A stretch of 64,000 nucleotides of DNA from Tachypleus tridentatus (lineage: Eukaryota; Arthropoda; Merostomata; Xiphosura; Limulidae). Each line of letters opens with the position of its first letter. Within the stretch, counting starts at the first letter, position 1. Below are positions 57,941-64,000 of this stretch, in pieces. Below the pieces are notes generated by a model. The model was given only the letters and a program-made list of their open reading frames with translations. It searched no databases and was not told the origin of the DNA. The position numbers and the translations under genes were made by a program. The DNA lies in NCBI RefSeq assembly GCF_004210375.1, contig NC_134834.1:40142264-40206263 (forward strand), in the 5' to 3' direction.

Positions 57941-59661
57941 GTCGGGTCCAAAAAATGCCTGAGACAAATCTGTAATATCGTCTTCTAAACACATCTCTAT
58001 CATTTGTTTTTGGCTTAATTTCTAGCCTGAGCTCGAGTCACAACACACTGAAAAACTTCTGGATTCGTCTCCACAACATCATCCTTAGATGAGACAGTGA
58101 CTGGTTCGATACCAATCTCGGGTTCGACAACAACCTATCTCTCAGTCAAATCGTTTCTCAAGAATAATGATACATTCTTAACTGATCCCGAAACGAGGTC
58201 TGATGCTAAATAAATGTTATGAACAGAAACATTAACAAAGCCCCCCCCAGTATCCTGAGTAGTAACAGACTCGCCAGTTGCAGAACTCAAATATAAAGGC
58301 AATACACCTTCTAACAGCAATGATTGAGCCGCATCAGTAACACGTGAAATACGTATGGGTATACGATTAGCAGTGTTAGTTGTCAAAGACATAGAATCAA
58401 CAGACACAAAAGGTTTAAATTTCCCCCTAATTACATTAACCCTTTTATTAGTGTCCAAATAAATAACATCGTGTGACCTTGTGAAACTACGCTCATATGT
58501 GGAAACAAACAACAACTGGACATAATATACAGAAACAGCAGACACACCTTGATGAAGATTTATCCCGTCTGTGATATGATTTTGAACTAGAGAAGCTGGA
58601 ATTTTCAAACGAATCCTTAATTAACTTTAATAGATTGAATAGGTTCATAGTTTCGCTAAGACGGCAGGAACTTCTTTTTATGAAAAGTGGTTTTATGAGT
58701 GAAAGTGTAATCATCGGAAAGAGAAGCTACATTGTGTGGTGTTTCAGTTTTCTTTTCATCTAAATAAGTCTTGAGGCCAACACTTGTACAGCATTTAAAT
58801 TCCTCAATTAGAATAATTATTTTACTTTGTCGAAACTGTTACCAATATGCACAGAATTACACCATCGGTCAAAATAAACCTCTTTTTCGTGGGCGAATTC
58901 CATATAACTTTAGCTATTTTGCTTGCAATAACCTCTAACCTTTGGCGATAAGCCTCTGGTACTAACTCTTATGCTTTGATAGTAGCTGCTTTAACCTTAT
59001 TATAATTGGTGCAACCTTTAAGAGAAACAGCGGCATAAGCTTCTTGTGCTTTACCAGTCAAAAATATTAATAACCATTTTTCGGTGAGTCATTTCTTGGT
59101 TTGGACAACTTTCCCCAAATGTTAGAAATATTTATCAACTTCGTTTTCATTAAACGTTGGTACTTTAATATATCGATTGAGATTAAAGTTGTCATTTTGC
59201 CTTGGTAGATTAAAATTAAGTCTCATTTCCATTTATTTCAGCCTAATTTCTTTCTCAGCTTCGATATGGGTTTCCTCTTCCTGGGCTCCGATGCGGACTT
59301 GTTTCTAACTTATTTTTGATCTCTATTACTCAACTCTGACTGACTGGTGGAGACACTAGATATTCCCCTAATGTTTCCTCAGACAAGAAATCATCATCGA
59401 CTAATACTTCAACAATACACTTTTTACTTCATTTTTTCTCACTGATTTTTGATTCTCTATTTCTAAACTCTTGGAAATTTTGAGTAATTCACTTATGTTA
59501 TATTTCTCTAGTTGTTCGAGGGGCGTGATTCAAGAAAACCTTGATAATCAGACAAAATAAATTCTTGTCGGCACTCAGAACTACAAACTGAACAAAGATT
59601 TCAATTTTAATTTATAACGATTTTTTTCTTCATATCTCGGACACTAGACCCCAGTTTATTA
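57941..59661 (-). pseudogene. Gmr1-like LTR element: gag and protease region
   Basis: Reading right to left from the LTR at 59662: a primer-binding-site-like segment (ACTGGGGTCTAGTGTCCGAG), then gag from about 59230 (NFNLNRYIKVPTFNENEVDK, LTEKWLLIFLTGKAQEAYAA and ELVPEAYRQRLEVIASKI), a nucleocapsid/spacer, then a protease-region frame (58135-58608: KIPASLVQNHITDGINLHQG and others) ending in VVTRAQAR near 58020-58045. Such a 'TRAQAR' end commonly precedes integrase in this family. Internal stops are present; integrase, RT and the 3' LTR are missing on this strand. Described as an inactive relic only. Confidence 0.65.
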
Positions 59662-60501
59662 TGTTAAGTATTATAATTTATTTTGGACGAGTATCCGAGT
59701 TAGTATGTTACATGTGTTAACGTATTAACGATTTCGAAGAGCTGGGAATTTTAATTTTAACTTAAAAGTTAATTGCATGTCGATATGTATTAAATTTATG
59801 ATATTTGTCAACAAGAACCACACACAGAATTTTCTTTCTTAATTCTAATATATTTTAATATACAAATAATAATACAATTGATATTAATGGTTATTACAAA
59901 TATTGGTTTATATACGAGTTTTACTGAATTACAAACTGTACTGAGTCTTCTATTTGTTCTAAAACTGAAAATTTTATTGATGGTACAGGTCCACGATGAG
60001 AAATTAATACTGAGTTGATATTGTTTCACCTCGCCTAAGTTAGCTGTTTATTTTTGGCTGGCTTCTCACTGGTTACAAGCTTACTTCTTACCGGCGAAGA
60101 TATTTAATGTCCTAATAGAAATTCTAACGTGCGAAGTAATTCACTAAAGTTGAACAGTTTGTAATGCTCAAAATTATAATTTTTCTGGTCAATTCTGTAA
60201 TTTTGTGAATAATGAGCGTTAATCGCAATTATAGCTTTCTAGACTTATAACAAACTGACTGTAGCTGACCAATAATAATTTTATTCGACTGTTTCTCGGC
60301 TACTAAGTTGCTTTTATACAAATCACGCCAGATTTCGTAAAGCACATATTGATACTTACTCTTAAGAATTTCCTACAAAGTTCGAAAACAGGCGGGATTT
60401 GCGCAATACACAGTCAAGAATATACGTCACATGCAAAACAGAAAACTTTACTGAAACAAACATAGGTGTTAAAATAAACGTATAACGTTAGATCCGTTAC
60501 A
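59662..60501 (-). mobile_element. LTR (840 bp), 5' LTR of the leftward element
   Basis: Reverse strand begins TGTAACGGATC and ends CTTAACA, giving TG...CA ends. The sequence just beyond it is primer-binding-like. It aligns with 60502-61512 in inverted orientation and with the solo LTR at 23282-24150. Confidence 0.65.
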
Positions 60502-61512
60502 GTATATAACTTATATTGTTAAATGTGTATTGCATAAGACTTAGCTGTTCTCTAACTTTGTAGAAGGGCCTGGCATGGCCTAGCGCGTTAAGGCGTGCGC
60601 TTCGTAATCTGAGGGTCGCGGGTTCGCGCTCGAGTCACGTCAAACATGCTCGCCCTCCCAGCCGTGGGGGCGTTATAATGTTACGGTCAATCCCACTATT
60701 CGTTGGTAAAAGAGTAGCCCAAGAGTTGGCGGTGGGTGGTGATGACTAGCTGCCTTCCCTCTAGTCTTATACTGCTAAATTAGGAACGGCTAGCACAGAT
60801 AGCCCTCGAGTTGCTTTGTGCGAAATTCCAAAACAAACAAAACTTTGTAGAAAAATCTCGAATGTAAGAATCAACATAATACGATGTATGTAAAATACCA
60901 GTGATTGCCAGTATTATTGCCAATTGAAATTTCTTGAACATCGTCTTAGTTTAAAAATCAACACGCCAAGAAATAGTTTATATATATTGTTTGGTTACTG
61001 CTGTCAGTATACTATAATCCTTGGAAGCAATAATTGTGACAAACACTTATTTTTCGGAAAACTACAGGGACGTTTATAGATTTCCAATCGAATATTACAA
61101 ACTTTAATGAATTAACTCGAAGGTTAGTATTTCTACGAGGATATTATATATTTTCATCGAGTAAATCTCATGCGTGAAAAATAGAACTACCAAGCATTCT
61201 CGTCAAGCGAAGTGTATGCGTGTATCAAAATAAAAGTAGTTTACGCTTCGTGAACCGACGACAAAGTATTCAGTTCCAGACTTCATAAAGGATTAATATT
61301 GTTTTTAAGTTTGTAAAATTTTTGTATATAAATCATTGTTTATATTAACTATTTGTAATAACCATTATTATAAATTGTATTATTGTTTGCATATCAAAAT
61401 ATATTTTTGTTAATAAAGATAATTGTATGTATCAAATTTGTTGACAAAAACCATAAATTTGATACATATTAACTTTTAATTAACTTCTAATTTGAGATAA
61501 TAACAAGTAACA
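60502..61512 (+). mobile_element. LTR of the rightward element, 5'-truncated, SINE-interrupted
   Basis: Reverse-complement relative of 59662-60501, about 724 bases without the SINE and its duplication, ending AAGTAACA at 61512 followed by TAATAAACCGTAGACTCGTC, the counterpart of the primer-binding region of the other element. It lacks ~120 bases at its start, where it abuts the other LTR head-to-head. Confidence 0.6.
60566..60840 (+). mobile_element. tRNA-derived SINE (family 1) inserted in an LTR
   Basis: Perfect 12-base duplication AACTTTGTAGAA (60554-60565 and 60841-60852). Full head (GGGCCTGGCATGGCCTAGCG), B box GGGTTCGCGCTCG with a short insertion, and tail CAAAACAAACAA. Confidence 0.95.
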
Positions 61513-61949
61513 TAATAAACCGTAGACTCGTCTGAGATAAATTATAGTACACAACATGGAAACAATTTGACTGGGGAAAGTTGTTGCTGAACCCAGAATG
61601 GTTAACAAGCGATCACTGTTTCATCTACGCATGATGTTGTCGTTGAGAAGAATCTAGATGTGTTTTCCTCATGTGCTGGACTCGAGTGCAGGCAAAGTAA
61701 TTAAGCCCAAAACAAATTATTGACATTATTATAGGATAATATTATAGGTTTGTCTCAGACATGTTTTGGATCTAACAGGGATCTTGTGAATCATTGTACT
61801 ACTAACGATTGATTCTTTAGTGAGTGACATTGATGGATATAAGGAATCTGTTTCACCTGGTGAAGTTTCGTTTACTAAAAGTAAACCAATAACTAAGCAA
61901 GAAAGGAAGCCGCAGATCTCTCCACTATTTAAATAAGCATTTACAAAAG
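61513..61949. other. Leader region of the rightward LTR element
   Basis: Between LTR and integrase. gag and protease are absent or unrecognisable, implying an internal deletion. Confidence 0.4.
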
Positions 61950-64000
61950 GTGAAGTCGAGAAAGTACCAAATGGTTATGTTCTCAAAAATGGCGTGTTTG
62001 TGAAAAAATGGAAACCACTGGATGTGCCAGCTTCAGAAAACTGGGCTATAGTTTACCAAATCGTTGTTCCCAAAGAATATTGTTCTGAAATATTGAAAGT
62101 TGCTCATGAAACCATCCATGGAAAGTAATTTAGATGTTAAGAAGACATATTAAAATAATATGAGACATTTCCTTTGGTCAAAAATTAGGCAAGATGTTTC
62201 TCGGTTTTGCAAAACTTGTCATACTTGCCAGCTGCTCGGAAAACCTAACCAGAAAAGTCCTGTTTCTCCTTTGAAATCTATCTCAGCTTTTATATAAATC
62301 TTCAGTCGTGTGATTGTTGATTGTGTTGGACCTTTACCAAAAACTCATTCAGGAAACCAGTATTTATTGACTATTATGAGCGCATCCTCTAGATTCTTTG
62401 AAGCTATCTCTTTGAGAAACATTTCAGCCGAAACATTTTTAAGGCTTCGATTAATTTCTTTAGTTTTATTGGGTTGTCCAAAGAAATATAGTCTGATTAA
62501 GGACCAAACCTTATGTCAGAATTGTTTCAACAAATTGCTTATTGGCTCAGTGCAAAACAGATCAAATCTACTAGGCACCAACCAGAAGCACAAGATACTC
62601 TGAAAGATTCCATTCTACCTTCAAATATATGAAGCTGATTTAATGTTTCGTTAACAAAAACGATTGGGATGAAGAAGTTGGTTTATTATTATTTGCTGTT
62701 TGTGACTCAGATCAGGAGTCATTGAGGTTTATCCAATACGTGGTCTCTTGGAGTTGCTGAAGAAACAATGGTTGAAAGATAATTTGAAATAAATGCACTT
62801 ATTGGATTATGTTTTCATCTTTTGATTCAAACTCTTACGTGTTTATTAACTAGCTCGGAAAAAAATTAAAATCCTCCCAAGCTAAAATTAAAATTTTTCA
62901 TGACCACAAGGCTAAAGAACGTAATTTCTATCCTGATCACATTGTTTCATACCTGTTACCCATTAAAAAACATCCACTGAAAGCTAAATATCATGATCTT
63001 TCTGAGGTTATTAAGAAAGTTATTGATACATACAGTGTTGTGAAAATACCCAATCGTCGAAAGGCTATCAAGCTGGGTCATGTCAATACGTTGAAGCCCT
63101 ATCACATCCGAGATACACCCAAAAATACTTTAGCCGTTGAATGTTCTTCTGATACTTATACCAGTCACCTTAATTCAGACGCCCATAAGTTTGAAATTAT
63201 TGGATATGAATGCAACAACAAATTGAGTAGTTTTGACATTCTGACCAATCTTGAATCAAAACTCGATTTCTTGCCTCCTGAACAGAAAAATCAACTTGCT
63301 AGTTTATTGATTGAATATGAATGTATATTTCTGGACTTTTGTAATCAAGCCAACATCACTGTTCATTATTTAGATGTAGGTGACGCTTCTCCTGTGAAAC
63401 ATCCTTATCGTGTGAATTGAATCAAGGCCAATAAAATGTGTACAGGAATATTTTATACGCTGGAAAACTACATTGCATAGTCCAGTAAAAGTGATTGTTC
63501 TTCTTGTACACTTCTTCCCAAATATGATGATTTGGTTAGACTATGTACAGACTTTCACAAAGTAAATGCTTTGACAAAGAGAGATTCTTATCCTATTCTA
63601 AGAATAGAGGACTGTATTGATAAAATTAGAAAAAACAACAACAGATATATTACAAAGTGTGACCTACTAAATAGATACTGGGCTGCTCACCTAACTGACA
63701 GAGCAAATGAAATATCTGCTTCTGTTATTCCTGATGAATTATAATAGTACAATGTGACTCTGTTTGGGATGAAAAATTCTCGGGTATCTTTTCAACAAAT
63801 TATGAATCAACGTCTGAACAATCTGTCAGATGTTGGAATTTATGTTGATGATATTACAATTTACGATAACAGCTGGGAAGAACACTTACTTGTATTACAT
63901 GGTGTTTTTGAGAGACTTACTGTAAATTTGACAAAAAGTGACTTTTGTAAAGTCGAAGTTTTTCATTTAGGTCATGCAGTGGTTCACGGCTAAGTTTCTC
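61950..64000 (+). pseudogene. Gmr1-like LTR element: integrase followed by reverse transcriptase
   Basis: The order on the + strand is integrase, then RT. Integrase: zinc-binding HETIHGK (62107), then FLWSKIRQDVSRFCKTCHTC (62165-62225, the C-x2-C pair), PNQKSPVSPL, VDCVGPLPKTHSGNQYLLTI (first catalytic Asp region, 62310-62370). The C-terminal end is KIPNRRKAIKLGHVNTLKPY (63040-63100). The same open frame continues through a spacer to LPPEQKNQLASLLIEYECIF and VHYLDVGDASPVKHPYRVN (63275-63418), the pre-RT linker. RT blocks: RLCTDFHKVNALTKRDSYPI (63535-63595), YITKCDLLNRYWAAHLTD, LFGMKNSRVSFQQIMNQRL and GIYVDDITIYDNSWEEHLL (63835-63890, catalytic YVDD). The element continues past the window; stops show it is inactive. 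Confidence 0.8.

Overview
This is a gene-poor, AT-rich animal nuclear sequence with spliced host exons scattered among layers of transposable elements (TEs). The best guess for the organism is a chelicerate, most likely a horseshoe crab. I recognise the abundant ~270-bp tRNA-derived SINE (seven substantial copies) as one I associate with Limulus/Tachypleus genomes, but that is memory and not a search. No bacterial operon, CRISPR array or bona fide rRNA/tRNA gene is visible.

Host genes. (1) A takeout/JHBP-like secreted lipid-binding protein on the + strand: exon 11209-11445 joins exon 13930-14418 in phase 0 (241 aa), with a poly(A) signal at 14632. A well-bordered small exon at 955-1035 carries a signal-peptide-like start and may be an upstream alternative exon. 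(2) Two phase-compatible exons, 29086-29299 and 57058-57117, look like the start of a prominin-like membrane glycoprotein gene with a ~27.8-kb intron; the rest would lie to the right of the window.

Mobile DNA, left to right: a degenerate ~72-bp tandem array (1.39-2.11 kb); Tc1-like relics with an associated repeat (2.2-2.9 and 4.04-4.34 kb); gypsy-type gag debris (3.8-5.75 kb); a structurally complete Tc1 element with vertebrate-like transposase (9318-10664); a LINE with exact 12-bp target duplications inside the JHBP intron (11684-13166); a degenerate ~100-bp tandem array (16.25-21.2 kb) split by a second Tc1 that itself contains a SINE; a nested stack at 21.9-24.9 kb (a Tc1 relic holding a mariner and a solo LTR); Penelope-like pieces (19.4, 28.1, 40.4, 43.7-44.5 and 55.1 kb); a reverse-transcriptase relic between direct repeats (29.4-32.1 kb) with a second copy at 52.4-54.6 kb; a hAT relic (33.96-35.41 kb); a 24-copy 47-bp minisatellite (36.89-38.03 kb); a TIR-bounded element encoding an unfamiliar zinc-finger protein (38795-41328); a decayed gypsy pol with a mariner inside it (45.4-48.9 kb); a deleted Tc1 (55761-56897); and two head-to-head LTR elements of one family (57.9-64.0 kb).

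The most interesting signals are: the 2.5-kb TIR element carrying a conserved but unnamed zinc-finger protein, which could be an under-described DNA transposon; the Penelope-like termini, which contain a 42-nt hammerhead-ribozyme-like core and include a 724-bp foldback insertion with a perfect 12-bp target duplication; and the LTR element whose integrase lies upstream of its reverse transcriptase in one reading frame (Gmr1-like order).

All boundaries and family assignments come from reading the sequence by eye; no searches were run.
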